From the NCBI RefSeq assembly GCF_009017415.1, contig NC_092405.1:3720001-3784000 (forward strand): 64,000 bases of DNA, given 5' to 3'. The first letter of the stretch is position 1; the number at the start of each line of letters is the position of its first letter. Source of the stretch: Aspergillus flavus. Its lineage: Eukaryota > Ascomycota > Eurotiomycetes > Eurotiales > Aspergillaceae. The notes under the pieces were generated by a model. The model saw only the letters and a program-made list of their open reading frames with translations. It made no database searches and was not told where the DNA came from. Both the position numbers and the translations under genes were made by a program. Below are positions 23,573 through 36,019 of the stretch, one piece after another.

Positions 23573-24940
23573 GGATATTTTCAGCGATATAGACATAGAC
23601 TATTGGTTGGATTTTGGTTTTTTACTATTTTGTTAACGACGACATTACGACGGAAAAGTTTTATATCTTCTTTGCATGGCTTGCTTCACATGGGTTTGGG
23701 TATAGACGGGCTATAGAATGGCGAAATAGACACGCATATGCTTTTTGTTAGGGTTAATTGTTCAGGAAAAATCTGTTTTGGCCCACTTCGCCCGTGCGAA
23801 AATTTATTTTACGCTGCGATGGAGGGAATCCACCTCGCGGGTTTCTTATCTCCCCAGAAAAGTGTGTTTTTCGTTCCCATTTCTGACTTCTTTTCCCTCC
23901 ATACATGTAACAGGTTAAAGGTTATGGGAAGAGTGCGATGTGGTGTGTCTGTCTATTTCCCTGTTGCTCTATGGACGTTTATGGCTTAACCCAGCTCAGG
24001 GTAGAGTGAAGAGAGCCACTCGCAGGGTTCCTTTGTACAAACAAGAGATAGTAACTAGCTGAATCCTAGCCAACATGTTTCACTCCGCATCTCCCCAAGG
24101 CCAAATATCGAGCGAATGAAAACCACAAAGCCTAGGAGAACTAGGTACGAATGCGTGATGTGAATCATGTGATAGGATCAATCCAGTGGAATAGGTTGTA
24201 TCGGCCGACAACCAAGCATCACTCCTATCATGCTTGACGCCCTCTGTGACTACCTCTCCGAAAGGCCTGGCCTATACGTCGAAGAGAATCCTATCTTCCT
24301 ATGGGACGAGTTCAACATTTTGCCACCATCATCTAACATCAAACGTGCTCTTTCGCGGGCTGACTAGACAAAAAAGAAAGCCCAACAAAAGTCCAAACAA
24401 CAGACCTCACAGCCACGAGATTTCTACCAACATAAGCTGCCTGAATTTGAGTCATATCATCTCTTGTTTGTCGGTGAGTCTAGATGTGATAAAATGAATG
24501 GATTAAGGTTAACTAGCTGGTCACCATTCGGCGTGACCACTGTCCGGGTGTCGAAATTTCATCGTTCTTAGTTGTATCGATACAAGTCTCTGGAGGCATG
24601 GTCACTTTCCTCCTCCATCCCTTACTTGCTTCACTGCAGATGGTCTCCGTTGCTCTGAGTATCCATTTACGATCAAGGTGATAGGCGAGGCTTGACATTA
24701 AGATTTTTTTCGTAATCACTATCTCTTATCGCCGTGTGGCAGCTTCGGGGCTTTATTTGGCATCAGGCATTCCTGGCTAACGCTATAGAGTTCAGGCTTG
24801 TCCAGGGATTCGATCAGTCGATATAGTATATTAAAGTGTATAACGCTTGTTTCAGTTCATCTTTCTAGAATCCAGGTGTCTGAACTCTGGGCGATCTCAG
24901 AATCTGAGTAGTCTTTCTTTCTCGCATCAAAGATCGTCAG
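23573..24940. other. Intergenic gap between convergent genes
   Basis: 3' flanks of the MFS and MDR reductase genes. No gene was recognised in about 1.4 kb; open frames there lack domains. Confidence 0.4.
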
Positions 24941-26092
24941 TCAGTCAAAGTCCACAACCACCTTACCGAAGTGGCTTCCCTGCTGGAAGTAATCATATGC
25001 CTCTTTGAGTTCATGGAACTTGAATGAAAGACCGTCAATCTGTGGCTTAAGATGGCTTACTTCGATGGCAGCATTCATATCCTCTTGAAGCTGCCTGTTG
25101 CCCACCAAAATTCTTCGAACAGTCGCTAGCACCGAGCTGTGAGAGCTGCCAGCCCCTCTTTCAGAGTCTCCTCTTCTCCCAATGGTCGCGATGCATCCAT
25201 TGTTAGCAACAGCCTGGGAAGATTGGACCATGGTATTGGCAATCTCGACCACAAAATCAGCTCCTCTCTTTCGGTGCGATTGGCTCTTGGCCGTCTGACC
25301 CCATTCACTATCCTCGGCATAATTTATGATCACATCTGCGCCTAGATCTCGCAGCTTCGCACCCTTTTCCGCATTGCTAGTTGTCGAGATGACTTGTGCG
25401 CCCCCGAGCTTCGCGAACTGGAGAGCAAATATGCTAACACCACCGCTGCCTTGCGTTAGAACCACATCACCCGGCTTCAACTTTCTAGGGCCACCATAAA
25501 GGGCATTCCAAGCTGTGAGTGCAGCACAAGGTAGAGTTGCAGCTTCACGATAAGACAAGGTTGACGGAATTTCGACGCAACCATGCTCGTTGAAGACACC
25601 GTACTCGCAAAATACCCCGTCATAAGTTCCGCCTAGCTGATGTTGAATGTCCGTATCCTTCACAGAACCATATAGGTGGGTCAAATGAAAGATCGGTGAC
25701 ACCCGCTGGCCAGTAGAAAATCTGGTCACCTTTGGGCCAACTTTGACAATTTCACCCGCAGCATCAGAGCTTTGTCACTAGTCAGTACCCCCTTTGATTA
25801 GAGACGAAATAGCTCAAAAGTCTAAGTACTCACCCTGGAATTACTCTGTCCTTAGTTTTGATATAATATTGTCCCTGTATCTCGATGTCAGTCAGGTTGC
25901 TTCAATTCTCGGTATACCCAGCGTATTGGAAGACCTATGCGATCTCACATTTGCAATCATGATGTCTCTGAAATTGAGTGAAGCTGCGTGGAACTTTACT
26001 AGAACCTCGTAGTCACCTGGGTCAGGGATCGGAACATCTTGGAGCTGTAGGGAATCAATCCCACAAGTTCCGCTGAGGACCCACTGTTTCAT
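24941..26092 (-). CDS. MDR-family NAD(P)H oxidoreductase (zinc-less quinone-oxidoreductase/enoyl-reductase type)
   Basis: Exons 26092-25949, 25874-25834 and 25769-24941 give 337 aa. Intron 1 is 74 nt (GTGAGA...ATACAG). Intron 2 is 64 nt (GTGAGT, branch CTGAC, acceptor AAG); the AAG acceptor is required for the frame and restores IPGSDAAGEIVKVG. The N-terminal GroES-like domain includes VKFHAASLNFRDIM. The Rossmann domain has LTQGSGGVSIFALQFAKLGG for NAD(P)H binding. The zinc-ligand Cys/His set of alcohol dehydrogenases is absent, so a reductase of quinones or activated double bonds is likely. It ends KVVVDFD. The substrate is unknown. Confidence 0.88.
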
Positions 26093-27206
26093 TATCGGTT
26101 TGCCGTTAGACCAATTCTTTTAAGGGAAAGCGAATGAATGAAGATTCAAGTGAAGCTTTGTTTCGTTATATTAGCTTGGAGAGCGGTGTTCCATGAAGAA
26201 TGAAGAAGCCAACACGAACTGCTTTATAGTCAACTGTCTGGGTGGGGATTTGTAATCTGGTTGCTTACCCTGATAGCGGGAAGGTTTCCCAATGCGGTAT
26301 CCCGACAGGGCGTCGTTCTGAATCGAGCAACTCCGACTAAGACTGGGGGAAATCTGGCGCTACCGGAGTAATCGCAAGTCAAATCATTGTTTACGGATTT
26401 AGCGACGATAGGTTCAGCGTATCCCGTGTCAGGGATATCTACAATTTGCGTTATTTTATTGGATCTTTAGTCGTTAGTAGTTATTCAATACTATATGACC
26501 AAGCCTCCCGGATGTTCGAGTGCTCGCCTTCAGCTCGGTCTCAGTTTATATGTCAGTGATCCTAATAGTAACACTAAAATTCGGAAATTAATATAAAAGG
26601 CCAATCAGACAGCCAATAACTGCGGGCTACATTAACTCTTGAAGTATTAACGAGATATCCAGGCCATATAAGCCGTAGATGCAGTACATCACGCGGTCAT
26701 AGGACAGTCATATATTAACGTCGCAAAAGCCGGGGCGCCCCAATTAGATAACAGGACTCGCATAACGTTTCACTTATAGCCTAGCATATCCTCCTACCTA
26801 GATCTCTTATAATTCAAGGTATGAATTTTACTGTTAAGAGTGTGTGATGAGATCTGGCAGGATCTTTTATATTGGTTATTTGTCAATTCGACAGAGATCA
26901 ATTACTACTGAGGCTGCAGATATGCGAATATCCCTTTCCTCATACGAATCTTTTAGTATGCTGGTATTTACAAGCATGAGTACAATATGCTCTATGTAGT
27001 GTGTAAAGCCATGAGCACTTAGTATTCGTCATTAACTGCGGGACGCAGCCCATCGAGAAGAAGGACACAAATAATGTCATACACAAACGAACTTCCATGA
27101 GGCCTATATGAAATATATAGTCATTCACTATTCGTAAAACACCCATACAGCCACCCCTGTCATAGAAATGAGTGGTGGGGACAAACGGCCGCTGCCTAAC
27201 TCAAGA
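26093..27206. other. AT-rich gene-free gap
   Basis: About 1.1 kb, AT-rich between 26440 and 26940, with no domain-bearing frame. It contains the promoter of the MDR gene at its left side. Confidence 0.4.
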
Positions 27207-28226
27207 TCACATTGTAAGCGTTTCATTAAACGCAGCATTCCCTGCCGAACTACCTTTTGTAGCTGACGCTTGAGAAGGATTAATCATTCCTAAGCGCACT
27301 GCCCAATCATCTCTTCCTGTCTCACAGATCAATGCCTCCACAAGATCCAGTCTTCTTCGATACTTCCTTCGTGGAATGTCAACAGTGATCAAGTTACCGT
27401 GCATTTGGAGCCCTTGCGTTAACATATTCACTAGCCCTAGCAAACCGCCCGTTCCCACAAAGAGTAACAGCAACATAACTTGCCCAGACAACTTCGCATT
27501 GCTCGCGAGAGCAACATTCAAGTAAACCAATAAAGTTGTAAAACCGGATATGGCACTTTCAACCCAAGTCATATCGTGGAGCCATTCTCCAGAAGTCACC
27601 GCTTTGAGGTCATCCACGTATCCCCGGATGCGGACCCAGCGGTCCTGGCTCAGAAGAACAAGGAGGTCTCCAACTACACCCGGTTCAGAAGCTCCACTCC
27701 AGCCGACACGACTGCGAGACCGGATCAAGAGCACATTGATGAATCGGGTAAACATTAAAACAGTGAGCACGAGGAGGCCCCACCAGTCCTCGGTAAGGAC
27801 TAGAAGGTATGAGACGGCAATTGTGCTGCTAACCGCGAGGAGGTATGCCGCGACAGCTCCGAGTGACATGGAACTGTCGATAGAGGACATGAAATGAGAA
27901 CGCCATCCTTTTCTAGTCTTGCGAGTGTTGGTAACGGAAAGTGTAGTCAGTTGGCCCGTGTGACCAACCCTCTGTAGGAAATTGACAGTTGCTGGGTTCT
28001 CAACGCGAAACACGTAGCCTGTCGTCATGGCAGCTACGGCTGGGTATTCTCCGCGATGGACATTAGCAGCATCTTGCTGGCGATGCAGTCCGGGGCAGAG
28101 GATAAATGTATCCAGGAATGTGGAGCCGCCTGTGAGGGCGGTTCGTTGCGCGATGAGCGACAGATCAGCCAGGAAAATGATGCCGACCAAGTCCAGGGAC
28201 ATGGTCGGAAATGTTGATGTAAACAT
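27207..28226 (-). CDS. Fungal multi-pass membrane protein of unknown function
   Basis: ATG 28226 is preferred, giving 339 aa; an ATG at 28403 adds 59 residues unlike the rest. The N-terminus reads LDLVGIIFLADLSLIAQRTA, followed by Arg/Asn-rich loops. At least four hydrophobic segments are seen: AAYLLAVSSTIAVSYLLVL, WWGLLVLTVLMFTRFINVL, ISGFTTLLVYLNVALAS and VMLLLLFVGTGGLLGLVNML. A soluble tail with VDIPRRKYRRRLDLVEALI follows. I recognise it as a type common in Aspergillus-like genomes, without known function. It is single-exon with no visible lesion. It probably sits in the plasma membrane or an inner membrane. Confidence 0.7.
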   Translation of the reverse strand: MFTSTFPTMSLDLVGIIFLADLSLIAQRTALTGGSTFLDTFILCPGLHRQQDAANVHRGEYPAVAAMTTGYVFRVENPATVNFLQRVGHTGQLTTLSVTNTRKTRKGWRSHFMSSIDSSMSLGAVAAYLLAVSSTIAVSYLLVLTEDWWGLLVLTVLMFTRFINVLLIRSRSRVGWSGASEPGVVGDLLVLLSQDRWVRIRGYVDDLKAVTSGEWLHDMTWVESAISGFTTLLVYLNVALASNAKLSGQVMLLLLFVGTGGLLGLVNMLTQGLQMHGNLITVDIPRRKYRRRLDLVEALICETGRDDWAVRLGMINPSQASATKGSSAGNAAFNETLTM

Positions 28227-28403
28227 TATAGGATGGAATACGGATTCAGTGATTACCAGTAAAGGTGATGAGTCCACAGGATAGTGAAGAAGAGAAGAAA
28301 TCAGCGAGAGAACTGAGGAGATTTGGTTCGTATGTCTTTGATGACAAGTCATCATGCATCTTCCCGAAGTGGCGCAGGATCTTGCGCATCGCGGCACATT
28401 CAT

Positions 28404-28937
28404 TGGCTAGGAAACCAGCCGCGGGAATTCCGATCGTTATATAAGGCTCAATTGACTTCTTGGATGCTGAAGGGTTCTATGATTTGTTGATCCTCGGGAA
28501 GCTTCATCCTATGGGAAAACGTGGGCTACTTCAATGTATGCGGGGTGCCTCCGGTCAGAACATATATCTTGGCGAAATGCCAGAGCTAAGAAGTATGATC
28601 CCATCAGATAATCTCAAATTTTCAACCCCACTTGCCTAAAACACCAATTCCCAAGTCAGGTTATATATTAACCCAAATAGTACGTTCCTTAAGAAGACAT
28701 GTAGAGAGCTTGTAACTACTCGCGTTAGATTACACTATGTATATAGCTCTAAGAATAAATGATAATCATCTGTTTACCGACTAGAATAGAGTACCATAGA
28801 GGTGGTTCTAAATGCTCGCTCCTAGTAGATCTATGTTAAAAGGTGGCTGAGTCACATATTATCAAGTTAATTACAGAATTCTATTTAAGAACGTGGTAAA
28901 AAATGCCATTCAAACTTCGAAGGCTGCCTGAACATCC
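28404..28937. other. AT-rich gap
   Basis: No gene was recognised. The stretch 28640-28900 is AT-rich with many TAG/TTA words, similar to the AT-rich stretch near 17.2 kb. Confidence 0.4.
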
Positions 28938-29285
28938 TCACCTAAGATATACCTTTCCTAAACCCATAACTTTATCAACATACTGAAGGATATCCTCCGG
29001 GAAAGCAGCAATAGTAGAGCTTCCAAGCGGACTCCGGCCCCTCCCCGACCCATAACGAGAATAATGCACAATAACCGCCTTAACACCAATAGGTTCCATC
29101 TTCATCGGCGCGCCATCAGCATGACTGACCTTGATCTGGAGCTCTTCCGCAGCCTTAAGATTCCCCACCTAGTACAGGCAGATTACCTCACGGTGCAAAG
29201 TAGGTACAATGTTGGCTAATCCAGCGATAGTGCCGTGCGATCCGGCAATCTGACCAGGCAGAAGGAGATCTACCTAACCCTAATG
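28938..29285 (-). pseudogene. C-terminal remnant of a dihydrodipicolinate-synthase-family gene
   Basis: Read on the minus strand, LLPGQIAGSHGTIAGLANIVP is followed by a TAG at 29169-29171 and then, in the same frame, by LKAAEELQIKVSHADG and a tail ending LGSSTIAAFPEDIL...KVMGLGKVYLR. This order (GxxGTIAGLANxxP, then a helix with AAxxLQ, then a short basic tail) is the C-terminal third of the DapA/aldolase family (TIM-barrel lyases acting on pyruvate and aldehydes, PF00701). The catalytic Lys and Tyr regions are absent because the gene is cut off on its 5' side near 29285. The stop and the truncation mark it as a relic. Confidence 0.65.
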
Positions 29286-29907
29286 TCTGATTGCTTAGTC
29301 CGAAGAACTATGAATAATTAAAATCGTGGTCTATTCATCAAATGAAGAGTAATACGGATAAGTAGTCTTACACATTCCTGGTTTCATGACTGTGCTTCTA
29401 TCTCCGTTTTCAAAGCTCTAAGATAGTATATATATGGCCGGATACGAGTGGGGACGGAGTTTTGCGAGCACTCCGTGAATTCCGTTGCCTCCCTTGCCTT
29501 GATCCACCCCCGCACTGTATCTATCAAAGGTAGGTGCTTGAGCTGAACACAAGGTTTGCGGAGAAACCGTCAGGGTGCGAAATAGGGGCCGTACGTCATA
29601 TTTGCCTTATTCACACCCCAGGCTCAAATAACAAAAAGGTGAAGCAAATTGCGCTTCTGGAGAGGTCACTTGGCCACCGGAGGGAGGCACTACACTGGAC
29701 GTAGCACTTACTGCTTATATCTAACAAACTATATATTGGCGACTATTCGGGCAATTTATATTTGAATGGCATGTGTATATATTGTTCTCATACTAAAAGG
29801 CTAATTAAGTCATCGAAACATCAGTATGCAAGCGGCCTAAATGATACTTGGAATGGAATCCGGCATCCATAACACACGAAAAAGCTATCTAATGTATCGC
29901 TTCAGCC
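29286..29907. other. Gap
   Basis: No gene was recognised between the DapA-like relic and the oxidase gene. Confidence 0.4.
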
Positions 29908-31311
29908 CTACAATTTAGCCCTTTCCCGAGCATGCAATTCCCGTCTGGCGGGCCCTCCGCGACTTCCGTCTCCCAAGAAAGTATCTTTATCGTCTTTGTA
30001 CTCAGTCCGGAACCGCCACTTCTTCGCCAAATGCTCTGGAAGACGCTTCGTGAACGCCAGGAATGTGTAGTCGCCTAAGACAGGGAGGAATTTAAATGCG
30101 CTGAATGAACTGTGTCAGCATATATTGTCATTAAGAGCAAGGTTGTGACTTACTGTCCACTACCCCCTCCAGCGATGAAAAGGTTCTTGTAATCGGGGTG
30201 AGAGTCCATAATGAAATCACCGGAAGGTGTGTCTGTATACCAGCAGAGCGCCACCCGCTCAAACGGGCGATCGGCTAATTCCGGAAGGATCTCACGCAGA
30301 CCAGTCCTAAGGCGGTCTTCTCCATCTGGTGGAGTAAAATTGACGCGTTGACGAGGGGGTATCAACGGAGGCGACGAGATATTAGTCTTTACGCTCTGAT
30401 GATCTTCGGCGGTAGGTGCACGTGTGTAGCCCCATCCATGCACGGCCATTTTGAGTGTTTTGGTATCGTCATGCGAAGGGAAGTTGAACCAACCCGTGTT
30501 GAAATTGGCGTAAATGGGAACATCTTTGTACTTCTTCACTTCAGCATCCGTGAGCGGCGTGTAGCCGATGACCTGGGCGGTTGCCAAAGTCGAGTTGTAC
30601 ATATCCACCAATCCCGAGGTCCAGGCACCGGAAGCAAGGATGAAGTGATCACCTTCAATCGAGGTTCCCGCAAGAGTCCGAACAGCCTTGATCTTCTTTT
30701 GCGAATCTGTGTCGAGGCTGATAACTGTGCCTGCGCGACCGCAAATAAATGACACGCCGAGTTCAAGACAATCGTCGCGAAGCTGGCTGACAGCCTTATT
30801 GGCGTCTGCCCATCCTGCCTGTTCATTATAGTAGCCGGTGAAATTAGGAGTAGCGAGAGTCCCACTTAGAATAGGGTATCTACTCTTTGCGGCCGCAGCA
30901 CTATCCAGCTTCGCCCATGGCAGCTGTTTCTTGGTTAGTGCAGCCGTCGTCTTTTCAATCCAGGCCCGACCATGTACAGTGGTGTTGCCAGTAAGAATGA
31001 AAGGTGCTTTGAAGAAGATGCCTTGATATTTCGGTAATTGAGACCATTTCTGGTATGCTTCGTATGCAATGTTGAGATAGTCTTCGTCGGCGTAATCGAA
31101 ACGGATAACACGGGAAATATCCGAGCTGGAGCCATCCGGAACCTGACCTTGTTAAACATGGGATAGTGAACAAAAGGAAAGAGAACTTTACAGGCGGCAT
31201 GTGGCGATCAACAACCGTAACATATTTGTAGCCCTCCGACGCCAGCTTGGCAGCCGTGGACAGGCCGAACACGCCTGCCCCAACAATGACGATTCTGCTG
31301 TTCTTATCCAT
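29908..31311 (-). CDS. Peroxisomal FAD-dependent amino-acid/amine oxidase (DAO family; fructosyl-amino-acid/saccharopine oxidase-like)
   Basis: Exons 31311-31192, 31142-30154 and 30109-29908 (introns 49 and 44 nt) give 436 aa, and I read exon 2 open throughout. The FAD-binding motif is VIVGAGVFGLST (GxGxxG at residues 11-16), with the ribose-binding acid in VVDRHMPP. SSSDISRVIRFDYAD and FTGYYNEQAGWADAN are typical of the sarcosine-oxidase/fructosyl-amine-oxidase branch (PF01266). The C-terminal FAD segment GGGSGHSFSAFKFLP is formed by the second splice. The protein ends in Ala-Lys-Leu, a PTS1 peroxisomal signal, as known for fungal amadoriases. It should oxidise an N-alkyl or glycated amino acid, releasing H2O2. 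The exact substrate is open. Flanking relics of a DapA-like and an aminotransferase gene hint at an old amino-acid-use locus. Confidence 0.88.
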
Positions 31312-31582
31312 CACGTCAATCGAACCCGTTGGTACTGAATTTCCCAGACAGGTATGAATGTAAATAGCGAGAAATAAGACGACGGGGGAAAGAAATTTCA
31401 AAAAATGGAGCAATCGTCATAGATGCCCCCACATGATAAGCTCCCCGGAATCTGAGGGTTTCCCGGTCACGTGTCCGGCATTTGGACGTGAGTTTCGTCA
31501 AGTGCCCGCTCAAGGATGATTACAGGTTATCTCACTTGGCTCTCATATCTGAAGTGGTCTGTTCATCGCAACAGTCAAAGCC

Positions 31583-32110
31583 CTAGCCAACGGTGGACCA
31601 GGAAATATGATCATTCTTAGCAAAGGACTGAGCGAACATTGCACCGAACCCTTGTTCAACGAACTGGCGGATTGCGAGATTATTCTCCGTGAGAGAACCA
31701 GATGCGAAGCCTTGATAGGCACAGTCAAAGTATGGGAATAGACCTCTCTCTTTCATGACATCGGCGACTTTTATCCATTGTTCTTTGGCCGAGTCGACTC
31801 CTGTCGGATTGTGTGCACAGGTGTGGAGCAGGATAATACTGCCTTTAGGGGGGCTCAATCACAGATATCAGGCCGTCAAATCAAGCATGTTGGTCTCCTT
31901 GTTGAGATATGGGTATTTGTCGATTGGTAGATCAGGATTTGTGAAGACTTGTTTGTGGATCGCCAGCTTGGGGTGCAGATATATACTGCCGGGGCAGATC
32001 GATGGAGGAACTTTGAGAACAGGGCCCTCGAGGTGCATGACCCGTGTTGTAGAGATAGCTTGAAATGAGTGTATTGGAGTGGGGTGGCCCGCATTTCTCC
32101 TCCTTCAATT
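31583..32110 (-). pseudogene. Decayed aspartate aminotransferase (class I)
   Basis: The clearest piece, 31583-31858, contains ILLHTCAHNPTGVDSAKEQW and GLFPYFDCAYQGFASGSL. This is the PLP-enzyme core with the Asp that contacts the pyridine nitrogen and the substrate-binding Asn-Pro-Thr-Gly. It stops just after AQSFAKN, where the PLP lysine region should follow. Upstream pieces in shifted frames include VYICTPSW and HKQVFTNPDLPIDKYPYLNK, matching the preceding strand and loop of the family. In the core frame stops occur near 31860-31880. The gene is fragmented, frameshifted and lacks the catalytic Lys part. Confidence 0.75.
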
Positions 32111-32416
32111 CTGTCTCTAATAGATACTGGTGGCCATGTGTGGAGCCATGCGAACGTGAACTTCCGCGATACGATAGCGGTGATGTAGGGCTTTGGTGGT
32201 GGGTTTTCGGGAAACCCGGAAGTCTTTTACAAACTCCGCTCACGTGAGCTCCATAAGCGTCGCGGCTGTTGGTCGGCATTGAAGGCTTCCCCACAGTTTT
32301 CCTATTCGGCTCTTATCTGAGCCCGGAACCTTTTTTTGGAGACCGCGGAATCTCTTCTCCCCATCTATCACGTATTAGCGCTTAACAACGTTAGAATCAT
32401 CTTTGAAGGCAAATAT

Positions 32417-34808
32417 ATGTCCGGGGAGCAGCAGCGCAGTCGGCAAGCCTGTGAGCCCTGCAGGTACGGTCTGCATTTCCTTGACAAAAGCTATGCTAAC
32501 TCTACCTAACCAGGCGTAAAAAGTCCAAATGCACGGCTGAGAGACCAGTGTGCTCATTTTGCCAACGGCTAAATCTGCAATGTGTCTATCTTCCAAGGGA
32601 ACAAGCCAGAGCGGATGGACACACAAGCAAGGTGACAAAGACGTGAGCTACTTCCGAGACTTCCAGTATTGTTAAAGACGCTGTCTCATGAAAGGAAAAT
32701 ACAGAAAGTCTTCCAAAGACCGTTTCCGAAAGCTTGAGTCACAGGTCAACGATATTTACCATATCTTGAAGTATGTTGAATGACTCTAGAGCAGTGGTTC
32801 ACTTCGTACTACTAGAAATACGCTTACATTGAAGTTCTCTCGCCAATCGCAACGATGCCGCGACACCTGAAGCTTCTATTGAAGCTTCTACAGCCCGGAG
32901 CGGAGAGTCACTGGAAGGCTATTCCACTGAGGTCCCAAACATGCTCCCACGCGTAGGAGGCTTGGGTAGAAGTCCATGTTTTGCACCATCACAGTAGGTC
33001 TCCAATGCCTATCACGAATACTTGCTGTCATACATTGTGTATGAAGCCAATTGAGCTAAGTTCCCCTAGCCTCGAACCCCCGGTGCACGTTTTGGATCAT
33101 CTCGTGGAAGTATACCGCACCAGAATACATCTCCAACCATTGCCATTATTTAACCTTGAGGGCCTACGGGATCGCTTGGCAAACTCCCCCCGATTTCTTC
33201 TTCACAGCTTCCTAGCTCTTTCCTTGAATTTTGGGAGCCATGGATTTTTTAGAGGCCGGGAACAGGAGGCTGTCCAGTTTTATACTCGATCCGCACAAGA
33301 TGGCACTATGGAATTGGCTGTGGAAGGCATCTCGAAGGTCGAGGTTATAGAGTCACTATGTCTACTAGCTGTGAAGGACTTAATTGGTAAATCATGGGTC
33401 ACTATATCATATCCAAGTTGATCAAGCTAATTTATTAACCCAGGTCAAAGGCCAGCCCGTCCTTGGATGACCATTGGAACTGCGTCTCGGCTGGATACTT
33501 TGCGCAGGTTAACAGGCCATCATACATCTGCTGCGCAGACCGAGGATAGGAGCGCTCGATGTCATTGGTCTGTGTTCATACTCGAAAAGGCCTTTTCTCC
33601 CCATGTGCTGGATCTTTCGTCATCTCAAGACACGCCTGATTATCCCCTGAGTGCTCCCTTGCCATCCACACTGCCAACCTACAGGGACGAAAACTGTCCT
33701 CCTGATTTACATGTCTCAGAAGAGGTCAACAAGGACCTTGGCATCAATGCTTATCACATAAAGATCGTCTCAGTATGGGGCGACCTTACGCGATATTTAC
33801 ATGGAATACGATCCGGTAACATTGAAACGCCTTGGTTGCCCGAGTCAACACACACAAAGCTCAGTGTAAGGTTGTACGAGTGCGATGCCGAACTGCCGCA
33901 AAGACACCTTCTTAGGAATGTTTGCTTCTACAAGCGATCGATAGCTGAGATCATGCAGGAACAGGAATACTGGAGTCCCTGGCTGGCGATGCAAATGCTC
34001 TCTCATGCATCACCAGCCATCCTAAACCATCCTTTTGTTCACTTGGTCGCTATGCGTGGTAGTAGAGGTATGCCTCAGTCACGTTTGTTTCTCCAGCAGA
34101 CCGTGGATCTAGCATTATTTCATTCTGGTTGGGTGTTTCAGTTTATACAGTTTTGCGAAAACCTTCAATATGAGATCAACGACCCATTAATCGGGCACGC
34201 AGTCGCAGCGACAGCTACTATACCATGGCTCTTTCAGTTTGCTAGAGACCCTAAAGTCTCAAAGAAAGCGCATGACGACCTTGGCAGGTGTGAAAGGTTT
34301 TTGAGCCGTATTTCGTCCACCTGGCCACATATTTCGCGAAAGGTATGTTTCAGGGCGGGCAAAACCACCCACAATCTGCTGAACGTGTTACCTCTCTCTC
34401 ATCAATTTCTTCTCAGAGCTGTAGTTAAATTTCATCGCATAGCTCGAGATCCTCCAACACCTCCAATACGTCGCGAAGGAAAAGCTCCAGGAAGTACCGC
34501 GCGGTAGTACAATGATATCCTTCCAACCTCAGATGTTTTGGGAGCTCCTCGATGCCAAGGTCTGCCAAGTGCCACAAGGCGACCCTACCTCGCAATGTGG
34601 TACTTCCCGGGTTTCGAATGTACCAGACGCCAGGATGCGGGTTACCACTCATTTCGTTCACCCGCTGTTAGATGAGCAAGTTGAACAGCCACACCCTCCC
34701 AACCCCGCGGGCAATGCTATGTACTCGTTTCCGCCAAGTTCCGATGATCTTGAACAAGTCTGCCTGGATGAGATATTCGCTCACTTCCCACGCGATGAGT
34801 TCTACTGA
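32417..34808 (+). CDS. Zn2Cys6 transcription factor with fungal-specific regulatory domain, seven exons
   Basis: Model: 32417-32463, 32514-32631, 32709-32770, 32835-32993, 33061-33386, 33444-34342 and 34443-34808, giving 658 aa with phases agreeing throughout. Intron 1 lies inside the zinc cluster. Cys12, 15, 22, 29, 32 and 39 have perfect spacing around EPCRRKKSKC and CSFCQRLNLQC. A dimerisation helix RKLESQVNDIYHIL follows, then a linker, then the regulatory (fungal_trans-like) domain with HWSVFILEKAFS. The last exon is joined at CATAG/CTCGAG to read SRKLEILQHLQYVAKEKLQ. It ends in an acidic segment DDLEQVCLDEIFAHF, a possible activation region. The acceptors of exons 3 and 4 (AAG) are the least certain. 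The regulated genes are unknown. Confidence 0.82.
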
Positions 34809-35394
34809 CTGCAGAGCTAAACTCGGAATTATGACCGCCTTCCTTTACGATTTCTTTGCTGCCATGATGACAGATACCCTACGTTGTTGTTCCTTTCTTC
34901 TTGTGTTGTAGTCAACCTTGAGCTGAACCGGTGTATGGGTTAAATTATTTTGATTTTTTTTGGACGAATATCTTACCGCGAATGCAGACCAAATGCTGGT
35001 GCCGCATTCCAGCTTCTATTATAACACAAACATTTGCCATGGACGGGAGGTCGGTTAAGAAAACAGCACATTTCCAGTACAACTGATAGCCACAAGGGAG
35101 AATACCGGGTAGGGTTCTTTTTCCTAGTTTAGTTTAAACGAAACAGGCCCAGTTACCCCTAGTCTACTCCATCTGTCACTTTTTGCCTTCCCCTCATAGT
35201 AGAGCTAAGCATATCTCTGAGGGTAGCTAACTGAGTGGTAGTGATGTTTGGTATTAGCCTTGGAATGGAGCTACTCTCAGGAACTGAGCCTTGCTATTGG
35301 CTGGACTTTACCATAAGTAGCAAACTGATAGTGCTAATCTTTCTCCATCAAGACGTACATTCGGATTGAATGGAAACTAAAGCCACTGAAGAGT
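34809..35394. other. Gap
   Basis: 3' flank of the regulator gene. No gene was recognised. Confidence 0.4.
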
Positions 35395-35715
35395 ATTTAC
35401 CGCTTCCAGGGTGCCTGAAACTGCTGTCTCGTCGCCACTATTCGGTCCAACGATATCAGCACCATAGCCTAGCATTTGAGCGACATTCAGCCGATCTGAG
35501 GGGTCCACACAACGCCCCATAGCCTTTCCCCCTAGTTAGCATTTATATTGAGTCCTCAGGCACCAAGCTACCTGTTTTGGTAGGGTATTCCACAGCTTGC
35601 TCAACAAGCGGGGCGATCAAATTGCCAAAGCGCAAGGCACGGTTGGTTCTTGGTGATGGCCGAGACGCCGGTTCTCGCCGCCAAATAATCCTCAGCAGAA
35701 GCTAAAACTCGCCAA
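35395..35715 (-). pseudogene. Possible ankyrin-repeat gene remnant
   Basis: On the minus strand two exon-like pieces, about 35715-35573 and 35527-35407, flank a GTAGCT...TAACTAG intron-like stretch. They contain AVEYPTKT and, after it, DPSDRLNVAQMLGYGADIVG followed by NSGDETAVSGTLEA. The pattern of a short helix pair ending in GYGADIV and then GDETA resembles an ankyrin repeat. A frame change is needed within the first piece and neither end of a gene is visible. Low confidence. Confidence 0.3.
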
Positions 35716-35845
35716 GGACATTTTTCTCTCCAGATGACAGTACTAGTTTACACTGCAGTTAATGAGGACGCGGGGCTGCTTAATATAGCAGTGAGGGAAG
35801 CTCCCCTCTATAGTGGAGTATCGGGTGTCCATCCGATGGTTCCCC

Positions 35846-35873
35846 ACACCCGGGGATGCACCCGGGGTTTTTT
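35846..35873 (+). promoter_or_regulatory. Repeated CACCCGGGG box upstream of cupin gene
   Basis: CACCCGGGG occurs twice within 28 bp, followed by TTTTTTCCCC, about 150 nt upstream of the first exon of the cupin gene. GC-rich direct repeats of this kind can bind zinc regulators. This is a suggestion from position only. Confidence 0.3.
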
Positions 35874-36019
35874 CCCCTCATCGGGATAAAGCACGCGGGA
35901 CCTGACACTTCTTGCACAATATCCCGGGTATGCCTCCGAGTTGTATACTATATTTAAGGTATACCTGGTTCTTGAGTATTGTTCAACATTGTCTCTGTCT
36001 ATTACGAAAATAAATCAAA

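Noticed and set aside
25770..25834. Suspected frameshift in the MDR reductase at intron 2
   Set aside because: Rechecking the bases gave a donor after two G residues, and an AAG acceptor restores the frame, so the gene is intact.
29273..29283. CCTAACCCTAA, resembling the telomere repeat
   Set aside because: Less than two units; expected by chance, and not evidence of an interstitial telomere.
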